Below, one piece after another: positions 17,461 to 29,383 of a stretch of 64,000 bases of DNA. The position numbers were made by a program, and so were the translations under genes. The DNA is taken from assembly GCA_007751475.1 (NCBI GenBank), contig CP036434.1, positions 930,001-994,000 on the forward strand, written 5' to 3'. The notes below the pieces were generated by a model that was not told the DNA's origin, ran no database searches, and saw only the letters and a list, made by a program, of their open reading frames with translations. The number at the start of each line of letters is the position of its first letter. Within the stretch, counting starts at the first letter, position 1. This DNA is from Saltatorellus ferox. GTDB taxonomy: Bacteria; Planctomycetota; UBA1135; GCA-002686595.

Positions 17461-18732
17461 TCAGAAGCTCGCTCCGTGGAGAACGAGGCTCTGCTGGGTC
17501 CCGGGCACGGGGTAGTCGAGCTGGGCTCGGTACATCACGGCTCCGTCCAGGTCCCAGTCGAGCCGTTCGCGCACGTACTCCAGCATCTCGCCGTAGCGCG
17601 TGAATCCCGCGAGGCGCTGGTCGCCGAGTGCACCGTGGGCGTGCTGGACCCCGTCGAGCGGGTCGATGCGGTCCACATCGCGAAGCGGATCGCCCGGGCG
17701 CGCCTGGGACTCGCCGAAGTTTCGGTAGAGGCAGAGTTCCGGCTCTAGCTTGGAAACGAGATCCCGGTGAAGGATGATGTCGAGGACCGCATAGCGGCTC
17801 GGTAACTGAATGAGCTGGCTGAAGAAGGGAGCGCCAGATCCGTTACCGGCTCCCCGCAGCTCGAACTCGCCTGGATTGACTTCGGCGAGCACGAAGTCGC
17901 TCGATGCATTCGGGCCGAAGGTCGGCGTGCGCAGGATGTACTGGTAGCGATCGCCGTAGTGAGCGACCTCGACCGCCGCGGGCGTCCCGTCGCAAAAGGC
18001 GTCGAGGCGGACGCCCTGCCCAACCTGCTCGAGCTCTGCGCCTTCGACGCTCAAGGGGTGCCTTTCTACGCCTTCCGCCGTCATCCGCTCGGTCACGAAT
18101 TTGATGCCTGTGCCTGGTCGGAGGGCGACGATCCCTGTGCGGGCCTGGATGCAGCAGAGGTCGACGCGCTGGCCATCTGCCGAGGGCCGGAGAATCATCG
18201 TGGAGAGGTCGAGGGTGCAGGACGCACCTTCCAGCTCGCTGAGGCCGCGGAAGACGGCCTGACGACGGCGGAGTTCCAGGGTCCGACGAGCCTCGGGAAG
18301 CCAGGCGACGAGTTGTGCATCCAGGGCGGCCCGGTCGCCACCTTCGGTCGCGATCAACGCCTCGAACTCATCCACGGCATCGAGCGCGGTCTTGAGGGTG
18401 CCAGCTTCGGCGCCTTTGCGTCCGGCGGCCTTCACCCAGCGCTTGAGCGGAGCGGGGCCAGGGAAAAGGTGCAGGGCACCGACGGGGCTGGAGGCGGAGA
18501 GGGCTTTGAGGATGCGGCTCGCCATCGGGACGGTCTGTCCGATGTGGTCGGCAGCCCGCTTCGGCCCGCTGCCTGGGGGCAGGACTTCGGCGTGCAGCGC
18601 CGTCATACCCTGCAAGAGCAGGCGGCCGACCTGCTGGCTTCGCTCGAAAAGCGCTTCCTGCCCCTGCTTGGCGGGGGAGGAGGTCTGGCTGGCGAGCTGC
18701 GCTGCGGCGCTGGATGGGGAGTCTTGGAGCAT
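17461..18732 (-). CDS. Uncharacterised protein with possible N-terminal helix-turn-helix
   Basis: 423 residues from ATG 18732. I do not recognise the family. The N-terminal 190 residues are helical with a stretch (KRAADHIGQTVPMASRILKAL, about 58-78) that could be a helix-turn-helix, followed by ALHLFPGPAPLKRWVKAA. The C-terminal half is mixed alpha/beta with Cys pairs (VDLCCIQ) and aromatic-rich strands (RYQYILRTPTFGP, FTRYGEMLEYV). No signal peptide or membrane segment, so cytoplasmic. Divergent from the HAF-repeat gene, convergent with the TPR-like gene. A transcription regulator role is possible but unproven. Confidence 0.7.
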   Translation of the reverse strand: MLQDSPSSAAAQLASQTSSPAKQGQEALFERSQQVGRLLLQGMTALHAEVLPPGSGPKRAADHIGQTVPMASRILKALSASSPVGALHLFPGPAPLKRWVKAAGRKGAEAGTLKTALDAVDEFEALIATEGGDRAALDAQLVAWLPEARRTLELRRRQAVFRGLSELEGASCTLDLSTMILRPSADGQRVDLCCIQARTGIVALRPGTGIKFVTERMTAEGVERHPLSVEGAELEQVGQGVRLDAFCDGTPAAVEVAHYGDRYQYILRTPTFGPNASSDFVLAEVNPGEFELRGAGNGSGAPFFSQLIQLPSRYAVLDIILHRDLVSKLEPELCLYRNFGESQARPGDPLRDVDRIDPLDGVQHAHGALGDQRLAGFTRYGEMLEYVRERLDWDLDGAVMYRAQLDYPVPGTQQSLVLHGASF

Positions 18733-18945
18733 GGGGTGGGGCGCCGCGATCCGTGCGCAAACACAACCTTAGCCCATGGATCGATCGATCTCCACAAAAG
18801 TTGCCCGACAACTTCTCCTGGTACTTGCGGGGGGTGGAGAAATCGGTACTCTCTTCACTTGCACACCGCCGGGGGCCGCGCCCTCGCCGGATTCCCAGAC
18901 CCTCCAAACTCTCCGCCCGAGGCTCGCCCTCTTCGGCCAGTATCC

Positions 18946-20400
18946 ATGCAAAAATCCCTCCTCTTCCTCGCTGGTAGCGCGCTTCTCGCGATCCCGGCCA
19001 GCGCCCAGGCGACCTTCACTCTCATGGGGTCCGGCACCGCTGCCGACATGAACTCCGACGGCACCGCCGTCGTGGGTCGTGACGGCCAAGGCGCCTTCCT
19101 CTGGACCGCCACCGCCGGCTACATGCCCCTCGGCGGCAGCGACGCGGTCTCGGTCTCCGAGGACGGCACCGTCGTGCTCGGCAACTTCACCGACGTCAAC
19201 GGCATGCAGTCCGCTGGCCGCTGGACGGCCGCCACGGGTTGGGTCAGCATCGGGGACCTCGGCAGCAGCTCGGGCACCAGCCTCAGCTCCGCCTACGGCA
19301 TGTCCGGCGACGGCAACCGCGCCACGGGCCTCGGCTGGCTCAACGCCGGCACCGCCGGTGCCTTCGAGTGGACCCCGACGTCTGGCACGCTCCAGCTCCC
19401 GCAGCTGGGCCCGAACAGCAGCCGAGGCAACTGCGTCTCCCTCGACGGTGTGTACATCGGCGGCTGGGACGAGGACCCCACCGGTCCGCGCCGCGCCTCG
19501 ATCTGGGGGCCGTCCGGCACCCAGTTCCTTCCCCTGGTCGATCCGGTGAACAACCCGGAAGGCATCGGCGAGGTCTTCGGGCTCAGCTCGGACGGCGCGT
19601 ACGCCGTGGGCGGCGCCGGCGACACGGCCTGGCTCTACGAGCTGTCGACCGGCACGCTCACGGACTTCGGTCTGCTTCCGAACTGCTGCGGCGGTTTCTT
19701 CGACAGGGGCTTCTCGGAGGCCGTCTCCGACGACGGCCAGCGCGTCGTCGGCCTTTTCGGCTCCGGCCCCTTCAGCTTCGTTGGCACGATCTGGGGACCG
19801 ACCTCCGGCTACGAGCGCCTTTCGGACGTCCTCGTGGCTGCGGGAGCCAACCTCCAGGGCTTCGAGATCACCAGCGGCACCGACATCAGCCCCAACGGCG
19901 GCATCATCCTCGGCAACGCCGTTCCCACCGGTAGCTTCTCCGGTCAGTGGTTCATCGCGACCCTCGATCCCACGTCGGGTCCGGGCACGGTCTACTGCAC
20001 GCCCGCCGCGGCGAACTCGACGGGTGCTCCGGCGACCATCTCGACGAGTGGCAGCGATTCGGTCGCGAACAACGACCTCGTGCTGACGGCCTCGAATCTG
20101 CCGAACAACTCGTTCGCTTACTTCATCAACTCGATGACCCAGGCCATGATCGTCATGCCGGGCGGCTCCCAGGGAACCGTCTGCGTCGGTGGCTCGGTCG
20201 GGCGATTCCTGCAGCAGATCCAGAACTCCGGCTCGAACGGCTCGATCTCGATCAGCGTCGACCTCGTCAACCTGCCCCAGCCGAACGGCCTGGTCAGCGT
20301 GATGCCGGGTGAAACCTGGAACTTCCAGGCCTGGTACCGAGACGCGAACCCGACCTCGACGAGCAATCTCACGGACGCGATCAGCGTCACCTTCCAGTAA
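18946..20400 (+). CDS. Secreted HAF-repeat protein with NSTG C-terminal domain
   Basis: 484 residues; ATG 18946 chosen because it opens a clean signal peptide (MQKSLLFLAGSALLAIPASAQA) while the open frame upstream is non-coding. Residues 25-345 hold HAF-type propeller repeats, recognisable as 'A..MS.DG..V.G......AF.WT...G' (AYGMSGDGNRATGLGW, VFGLSSDGAYAVGG, SEAVSDDGQRVVG). The last 135 residues are the shared domain: VYCTPAAANSTG, TVCVGGSVGRF, WNFQAWYRDANP, ending in FQ. Probably surface or extracellular. The 213-bp divergent gap in front contains a hairpin AAGTTG/CAACTT at 18798-18814. Confidence 0.82.
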   Translation: MQKSLLFLAGSALLAIPASAQATFTLMGSGTAADMNSDGTAVVGRDGQGAFLWTATAGYMPLGGSDAVSVSEDGTVVLGNFTDVNGMQSAGRWTAATGWVSIGDLGSSSGTSLSSAYGMSGDGNRATGLGWLNAGTAGAFEWTPTSGTLQLPQLGPNSSRGNCVSLDGVYIGGWDEDPTGPRRASIWGPSGTQFLPLVDPVNNPEGIGEVFGLSSDGAYAVGGAGDTAWLYELSTGTLTDFGLLPNCCGGFFDRGFSEAVSDDGQRVVGLFGSGPFSFVGTIWGPTSGYERLSDVLVAAGANLQGFEITSGTDISPNGGIILGNAVPTGSFSGQWFIATLDPTSGPGTVYCTPAAANSTGAPATISTSGSDSVANNDLVLTASNLPNNSFAYFINSMTQAMIVMPGGSQGTVCVGGSVGRFLQQIQNSGSNGSISISVDLVNLPQPNGLVSVMPGETWNFQAWYRDANPTSTSNLTDAISVTFQ

Positions 20401-20411
20401 ATCGCTCCCGA

Positions 20412-20459
20412 TTCGCGGCCGATCGCTCGCTCCCCTGGGAGCAGGCGGTCGGCCGCGAA
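20412..20459 (+). terminator. Compound hairpin terminator
   Basis: Outer stem TTCGCGGCCGA (20412-20422) / TCGGCCGCGAA (20449-20459), perfect 11 bp, enclosing a second stem GCTCCC (20429-20434) / GGGAGC (20437-20442). It begins 11 bases after the HAF gene stop, as expected for a terminator, though without a T tract. Confidence 0.65.
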
Positions 20460-20556
20460 CCCACGGCCCCGGCTCGTCTTCCTTCGACAGGACCGCTCCT
20501 TCGCTCGCACCTCCGAACCACCGCATCCGCAAGCCACCTTCTCCGCACGAACTGCC

Positions 20557-21711
20557 ATGCAAGCCAAGTCCACCCTGCTTCTGAAAACGTTCACGGCCCT
20601 CGCTCTGGTGGTTCCCGCGGTCGCGCAGACCGGCCCGCGCGTGGCGATTGCCGCTGCCGCAGCCAACGATCCCACGGACTGCCGCTTCACGGGTCTCCAG
20701 CAGAAGCTGATGCAGACCCAGCGCTTCGCGGTGGTGGACATCCTTGACGTGGCGACGCGTCTACCCACGCTGCAGGAGTTCGAGGCCTACGACGCGATCA
20801 TCACCTGGAGCAACGTGCCCTACTACGACTCGGACTTCCTGGGAACGCGACTGGCCGACTACGTCGACGGTGGCGGTGGAGTCGTCGTGGCTGGCTTTGC
20901 GAACTACTCGACCTCTCCGGGCATGTACCTCGGTGGTAGGTGGCTCACCGGCGGCTACGAGATCATCGAGCACACGGCAGGGCTCCAGTCAGGCCCGGCC
21001 ACGCTGGGGCAGGTACTGGATGCCTCGCACCCGATCGGCCAGGGCGTGACGAACATCTCAGGCATGTTCATGGGACGTCCTTTCCTGATGGAGAACTGGG
21101 CCCTGGCCCAGGGCCATGTGGTCCTCGAGTGGGATGACGGGCGCATGCTAGCAGCCGTCTCGGACACCAACTTTCGTCGAGCGGATCTCGGCCTCTACCC
21201 GGTTGATTCCGACTGTGTATCGGGGTTCCTGGACGCGAACGGCGATGGTGTGACTCTGATCGCCAATGCGCTTCTGCACGTGGCGGGCGGATCGATCGCC
21301 ACGAACTATTGCGCGGCGATCGCCAACTCGACGGGCATTCCAGGCCGCATGATCCTCCAGGGGTCGAGCCTCATCACGGACAACAACCTGACGCTGATGG
21401 CAGAGGATCTGCCGAACGGTTCGTTCGGCTTCTTCCTCGGTGGGCGTTTGCAAGGATCGTCGTACCCGTTCGGGGGCGGTCAGGGCCGGCTCTGCCTGCA
21501 GACCAGCGAACTCGACCTTCGCCAGCACGTGCTCAACTCAGGAACCCTCGGTAGCTTCTCGTTCCAGCTCGACCTCAGCGCGATGCCGACGTCGGGCGGC
21601 AACATCGCCGCCACGGCGGGCGACACCTGGAACTTCCAGGCGTGGTACCGCGACGCCAATCCCCAGATGACGAGCAATCTGACGGATGGCAGCATGATCA
21701 CCCTTCGTTGA
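20557..21711 (+). CDS. Secreted ThuA/GATase-like protein with NSTG C-terminal domain
   Basis: 384 residues, signal peptide to about residue 24 (VVPAVAQT). Residues 28-240 resemble the class I glutamine-amidotransferase-like/ThuA fold found in secreted planctomycete proteins: strand plus FEAYDAIITWSNVPYYDSDFLGTRLADYVDGGGGVVVAGF, then HPIGQGV, a typical ThuA-like motif. No catalytic Cys-His pair is evident. The C-terminal 130 residues are the shared domain (NYCAAIANSTG, RLCLQTSELDL, WNFQAWYRDANP, ending TLR). It is followed after 11 nt by the FG-GAP gene, so the two may be co-transcribed. Confidence 0.75.
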   Translation: MQAKSTLLLKTFTALALVVPAVAQTGPRVAIAAAAANDPTDCRFTGLQQKLMQTQRFAVVDILDVATRLPTLQEFEAYDAIITWSNVPYYDSDFLGTRLADYVDGGGGVVVAGFANYSTSPGMYLGGRWLTGGYEIIEHTAGLQSGPATLGQVLDASHPIGQGVTNISGMFMGRPFLMENWALAQGHVVLEWDDGRMLAAVSDTNFRRADLGLYPVDSDCVSGFLDANGDGVTLIANALLHVAGGSIATNYCAAIANSTGIPGRMILQGSSLITDNNLTLMAEDLPNGSFGFFLGGRLQGSSYPFGGGQGRLCLQTSELDLRQHVLNSGTLGSFSFQLDLSAMPTSGGNIAATAGDTWNFQAWYRDANPQMTSNLTDGSMITLR

Positions 21712-21722
21712 GGAGCTCCGCC

Positions 21723-23292
<1,570 letters not shown>

Positions 23293-23309
<17 letters not shown>

Positions 23310-24429
23310 CCCGCCTCCGCAGGCCGAGGACGTCCAGCTTGACCGCGGCGCCCGCGTGACCTGCCTTGGCGGCGCGCCGGAGCCACGCGACGCCCTCGTC
23401 GCGGGAGCGCTCGACGCCCTGTCCGCGGACGTACATCAGTCCGAGGTTGTATTGCGCGGCGACGAAGCCCTGCTCGGCCGCGAGGCGCATCCAGGCGGCG
23501 GCCTCGACCGCGTCGGCGTCGAAGCGCTCCTCCGATGTGCCGAGGAAGGCGAGCGCCAGACTGGACTGCGAGAGTGCGTCGCCGTCGTTCGCGGCGGCCG
23601 AGAGCCAGGTCTGCGCGGTGGCCGGGTCCTTCTCGACCCCGACGCCCGCGTGGTACATCCAGCCGAGCACGAGCTGGGCGTCGGCGTCGCCCTGACGGGC
23701 GGCCTGCTCCAGCAGTTCTGCGGCGCGGTCTTCGTCGCTCGCGGACCGCTCACCTCGCATCATGATCATGCCGAGCCGGGTCATGGCAGGCGCGTCTCCC
23801 TGGTCGCTCGCGCGTTCGTACTCCCGACGCGCGGCCGTGGTGTCCCGGTCGCCACCGAGACCTTCCTCCAGCATCTGCGCATGGATCCGCTGGGCCTTCG
23901 CGAGTCCGTCGTCGGCCGCCCGCGCGAAGAGTTTGCGGGCGCGAACGAGGTCGCGGGGAACGCCTGCGCCCTGGAGATACAGGACGCCGAGGTTGCTCGT
24001 GGAGAGCGTCGAGCCAGCGTCCATGCCGCGCTCGAACCAGCGGCGCGCCTTGTCGTGTGATCGCTCCACACCCGCACCGTTGTGGTACATGAGCCCGAGA
24101 TTGGTGCAGGCCTCCGGGTGACCCTGGTGCGCGCTCAGGAGGTACCACTCGTGCGCTTCCAGGAAGTCCTGCGGCACACCGCGGCCTTCTTCGAAGAGCG
24201 TCCCGAGAAAGAACTGAGCGTCCGCGTCTCCCTCTTCCGCGAGTGGCGCCCACGTCTGCGCGGCGCCCTGGTAGTCGTGTCGGTCGTAGGCGTTGAGCCC
24301 CGATTGCGTCGTGCCGCAGGCCGAGACGAGACCCAGGAGCATGGCTGCCCCGAACGAGCGCGTCGAGCGTAGGGCGCCAGGTCCGAAGCGGCGGAATGGA
24401 TTCGACGTGGAGGGCTGTGAGACGCGCAT
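23293..24429 (-). CDS. Sel1-repeat lipoprotein
   Basis: 378 residues. Arg-rich N-terminus, hydrophobic segment and lipobox LVSAC (C38) indicate a lipoprotein. From about residue 50 there are roughly eight Sel1-like repeats of 36 residues (GDADAQFFLGTLFEEGRGVPQD, GHPEACTNLGLMYHNGAGVERS, GDADAQLVLGWMYHAGVGVEKD, GFVAAQYNLGLMYVRGQGVERS). Sel1 proteins are adaptors for protein complexes in signalling or envelope processes. The final residues overlap the FG-GAP gene on the opposite strand. Confidence 0.88.
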
Positions 24430-24546
24430 GGGGCATCTATCGACGTCCCCGGGTACGCGTTCCTGAGCCCCGGAGTGTTAAGGCTGCAGGCTGTCTCGCA
24501 CTGACCCATCTGGCCCCGGAACGGCGACCTCAGCGGCTCCTCCTAC

Positions 24547-24563
24547 CGTCGATCTGATCGACG
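24547..24563. promoter_or_regulatory. Perfect dyad, possible operator
   Basis: CGTCGATC-T-GATCGACG, two 8-bp half-sites around one base. The single-base centre makes a hairpin unlikely, so a protein-binding dyad is more plausible. It lies between the divergent Sel1 and RTX-like genes. Confidence 0.35.
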
Positions 24564-24691
24564 CTGAGGGTGTACTTCAATGGGTATGACCGAACAGGCC
24601 TGGATCCGCCATCTTCTTGTCCATACGCGGCGACGAGAGATCGAGCCGCACTCCCTTCGACATCCAGATGACCCCAGGGTCCTGAATCCTC

Positions 24692-25784
24692 ATGTTGAAC
24701 TGCATTCGCTCCTCACGCTCCTCCCTCTCGACGATCGCGGCTCCCGTCCTCGTCGGTTTCGCCGGGCTGGCTGCTACCGGATCGGTCGCCCAGGCCGACG
24801 TTCACGTTCGGGCAGAGCATCCTTCGCATCAACACCGGCTCGGGCGATGATCTCGTGGTCCTGAACGTCGGTCCGGATCCTGGCCGCGTCCAGGTGACCG
24901 GCGCGAGCAGCGGGACGGAGACCTTCACCGGAGTCCGCGCGATCGTGGCGATGACCGGCGCTGGCGAGGACACGTTCCGGGTGACGGGCGCTTCTCCCTA
25001 CCTCCCGCGGCTGTTCCTGGACACAGGAACCGGCGAGTCCGAGGTGCTGATCCAGTTCACCTACACGTCTTCGCCCTTCTTCAGCCGCAACTCCGCGGGG
25101 ATCTTCTTCCAGGGCGGCGACGAGGAAGATGATCTCGAGATCCTGCTCGACGCCGCGGACGTGCCGCTGCTCGCCGTGGTCGACGCGACGCTCGGGAACG
25201 GCATCAACGCCCTGGACCTCACCTTGACCACCCTGGGCGACGACACGGACGCCGAGGGCATCGTGATCGCCTCGGGCGGCAGCGGGCAGGACACGATCGA
25301 GCTGGACGTCGGTTCCCTCAACTCCCTCTCGGCGGTCGCCAACCTCTCGGGCAACCTCGGCGGTGGCAACGATCGCGTGTTCACCGACGTCGAGTCCCGG
25401 TTCAGCGGCGCGTCGACCCTGGTCACTTCGCTGGATCTCGGAGCGGGCAACGACTCGTTCCGAATGGACGCCGACGGCGCCGACGTCTTCCTCGGCGGCA
25501 CCATCGACGGATCCACGGGGGCCGATCAGTTCCAGCTGCGCCCGGAGACCGGCCTCATCGGCGCTCTCACCGTGGAGGCCGGCGCTGGCAACGACACGAT
25601 CACGATGGTGAGTCGCCGGGACAACGCCTCCGCGTCCCAGCTCCGTGGCGGCGACGGCGACGACACCGTCGAGGTTCGAGTTCTCTCGGGCAGTCAGGTG
25701 ACGGATACTTCCAGCGATGGTGGACCGGGGTTGGATACCTTCCGGGGGATCGGTGCTCGGTCGAACTTCGAGATCATTCAGTAA
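24692..25784 (+). pseudogene. Frameshifted secreted RTX-like (GGxGND-repeat) protein
   Basis: ATG 24692 opens a good signal peptide (MLNCIRSSRSSLSTIAAPVL..., cleavage near VAQA) in one frame, which stops at 24848. One frame over, the sequence from 24804 continues as TFGQSILRINTGSGDDLVVLNV and stays open to 25784. The join requires removal of one base within GACGTTCACG (24800-24803). The downstream part has calcium-binding RTX-type repeats (LGAGNDSFRMD, AGAGNDTITMV, GGDGDDTVEV). Intact length would be about 363 residues. A GTG at 24855 could start the second frame but would leave the product without an export signal. Either a real inactivating +1 insertion or a sequencing error. Confidence 0.75.
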
Positions 25785-25864
25785 GGGGGCGCTCCCTCTT
25801 CCTGTCCGGCGAATCGGTGGGGGGGCCTTATCTCCTCGCTTCTTGCGGCGATAGATTGTCCATC

Positions 25865-26746
25865 ATGGGTCCGCTCAACTATCACCACCTCCACTACTTC
25901 TGGACCGTCGCGAACGAGGGCGGGATCGCTGCCGCTTCGCGCCGGCTCCACGTGGGCAGGGCCTCGATCAGCGCACAGATCAAGTCGCTGGAGACGTCGA
26001 TCGGTGCGGCACTGTTCGAGCGCCGCGGGCGGCACCTCGACCTGACCGACACCGGGGCGCTCGTCCTCGAGTACGCCGAAACCATCTTTCGAACCGGAGA
26101 GGAGCTCAGGGACGTCCTGGGCGGGCACTCTCCGGTTCGAACTCGTCCGCTGCGAGTGGGCGTCGTCGATGCGATGATGAAGCTGGTGGCGTTCCGCAGC
26201 CTGGAGCCGCTCCTCGAGCTGGAGGAGCCGGTCCGGATTCGCTGCGTCGAGGGCTCCTCCTCGGCGTTGTTCGGCCAGCTCGCCGTGCATGATCTCGACC
26301 TCGTTCTCTCGGACGTGCCGCCGCCGACCGGGGCGGGCCTGCGCGTTCATACGCGGACGATCGATGACTCCACCGTGAGCGTCTTCGCGGTTCCGAAGCT
26401 GAAGCGCAGGCTGGCCAGGGCTTTTCCTGACTCGCTGGAAGACGCTCCGCTGCTGCTGCCGACGAAGGCCAGCGCGCTTCGACGCAACGTGGACTCCTGG
26501 ATGGTGGAGCGCGGGATACGCCCCCGGCTGGCCGCGACGTTCGACGACAGTGCGCTGCTCAAGGTGTTCGCCGAAGCGGGCCACGGAGGCATGGTCGGCC
26601 CGACGAGCATGGCTGGCGAGATCAAGACCCGCTACGGGCTCCACCTCGTGGGGGAACTCGAGGGCCTTCGCTCGCACTCGTACGCCACGCTCCCGGCGCG
26701 CCGGTACATGCATCCGGCACTCGACGCTCTACCGGCCTTCCAGTGA
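25865..26746 (+). CDS. LysR-family regulator, NhaR-like
   Basis: 293 residues from ATG 25865. N-terminal winged helix (MGPLNYHHLHYFWTVANEGGIAAASRRLHVGRASISAQIKSLE with the LysR helix-turn-helix at about 18-40), then ELF-type linker (ALFERRGRHLDLTDTG) and a substrate-binding domain. The start NYHHLxYFW is typical of NhaR, which controls a Na+/H+ antiporter in E. coli, but no antiporter gene is nearby, so the target is unknown. Located after the frameshifted RTX-like gene and convergent with a Sel1 lipoprotein gene 11 bp away. Confidence 0.85.
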   Translation: MGPLNYHHLHYFWTVANEGGIAAASRRLHVGRASISAQIKSLETSIGAALFERRGRHLDLTDTGALVLEYAETIFRTGEELRDVLGGHSPVRTRPLRVGVVDAMMKLVAFRSLEPLLELEEPVRIRCVEGSSSALFGQLAVHDLDLVLSDVPPPTGAGLRVHTRTIDDSTVSVFAVPKLKRRLARAFPDSLEDAPLLLPTKASALRRNVDSWMVERGIRPRLAATFDDSALLKVFAEAGHGGMVGPTSMAGEIKTRYGLHLVGELEGLRSHSYATLPARRYMHPALDALPAFQ

Positions 26747-26757
26747 GGAGCGGCCCG

Positions 26758-27825
26758 TCACGCGCCGAACGCGGCGAACCAGGCGTCCACCGAGGCGGCG
26801 ACGTTGGCGAGTTCTGACTCGACGAGCGTTTTGCGGAGGTCGTCGCGACGCTGCACGGCGGCCTGGTCGCCCAGTCGCGCGGCGATCTCGTACCACATGA
26901 GCGCGGCCTGGTGATCCTCTTCGACACCGAGGCCTCGGAAGTGGAGGAGGCCGAGGTTGCGCTGCGCCGAGGGGATCCCTGCGTTGGCGGCGGCGGTCAG
27001 CAGGGTCGCCGCGCGTGCCGGGTCCTGGGGCATCGTTTCCGTCCCGCGGGCGAGCATGGCGCCGAGCTGAGCTTGGGCCTCGCGGTGATTCTGGCTCGCG
27101 GCCAGCTCCAGCCAGGCCGTCGCCTGTACCTCGTCCTGCGGCACGCCGCTGCCGCGCTGGTACGCGGCGGCGAGGTAGAACTGTGCGGGGGCGAAGCCAC
27201 GGTCGGCGGCCTTCCGGAAGTTCGCCGCCGCCGCCTCCGGGTCGGCGGGGAATCCGCGGCCGACGGCCTGCATTCTGCCGAGCGCGCAGATCGAGGAAAG
27301 GACGCCCTGGTTCGCCGCCTTCTCCAGCATCCGATAGGCCAGCACATCGTCAGAGGTCGCGCTCCGCCCTTCGAGCAGGATGAGCCCGAGGTTGTTCATC
27401 GCCCGGGCGCTCCCCTGCTCCGCCGCCAGACCGTACCAGCGGACGGCCTCTTCGATGTCAGGCACCACGCCGCTCCCCTGCTCGTAGAAGACGCCCATCG
27501 AATACTGGGCCGAGACCGAGCCTGCTTCGGCGGCCATGCGGTACCACTTCACCGCCTCGGTGGGAGAGGCCTCGACGTTGCGTCCGTCGTAGTAGCTGGA
27601 GCCCAGCTCGAGCATGGCTCGCACGTCACCGGCCTGCGCCCGCGCCTCCATTTCTTCGATAGCCTTTCGGACCTCTTCCGCGTCCGTGCTGAAGCGGATC
27701 CGGTCGCGTTCCGGGCTCGATTCGCAGCCGCTCAGCAGGAAGGCCGACGTCAGGGGAAGCGAAGCGGAGAGAAGCGCGAGGGTGGAAACAGCGAGCCGTT
27801 CGGCTGAGCGAAAGCGAGGTGCCAT
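26758..27825 (-). CDS. Sel1-repeat lipoprotein
   Basis: 355 residues. Signal peptide with classic lipobox LLSGC (C34). About seven Sel1-like repeats from residue 62 (GDVRAMLELGSSYYDGRNVEAS, GSVSAQYSMGVFYEQGSGVVPD, GSARAMNNLGLILLEGRSA, GFAPAQFYLAAAYQRGSGVPQD, GIPSAQRNLGLLHFRGLGVEED). The C-terminal 35 residues are helical. Second Sel1 lipoprotein within 4 kb; the two differ in signal and tail, so this is not a very recent duplication. Likely an envelope adaptor; partner unknown. Confidence 0.88.
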   Translation of the reverse strand: MAPRFRSAERLAVSTLALLSASLPLTSAFLLSGCESSPERDRIRFSTDAEEVRKAIEEMEARAQAGDVRAMLELGSSYYDGRNVEASPTEAVKWYRMAAEAGSVSAQYSMGVFYEQGSGVVPDIEEAVRWYGLAAEQGSARAMNNLGLILLEGRSATSDDVLAYRMLEKAANQGVLSSICALGRMQAVGRGFPADPEAAAANFRKAADRGFAPAQFYLAAAYQRGSGVPQDEVQATAWLELAASQNHREAQAQLGAMLARGTETMPQDPARAATLLTAAANAGIPSAQRNLGLLHFRGLGVEEDHQAALMWYEIAARLGDQAAVQRRDDLRKTLVESELANVAASVDAWFAAFGA

Positions 27826-27895
27826 GGGCGAGTTGTATCAGGTCCGGGAGGCCCCATGGGGAGGCCGACCAGGCCTGACCCCCATGTAATTCTCG

Positions 27896-29382
<1,487 letters not shown>

Positions 29383-29383
<1 letters not shown>

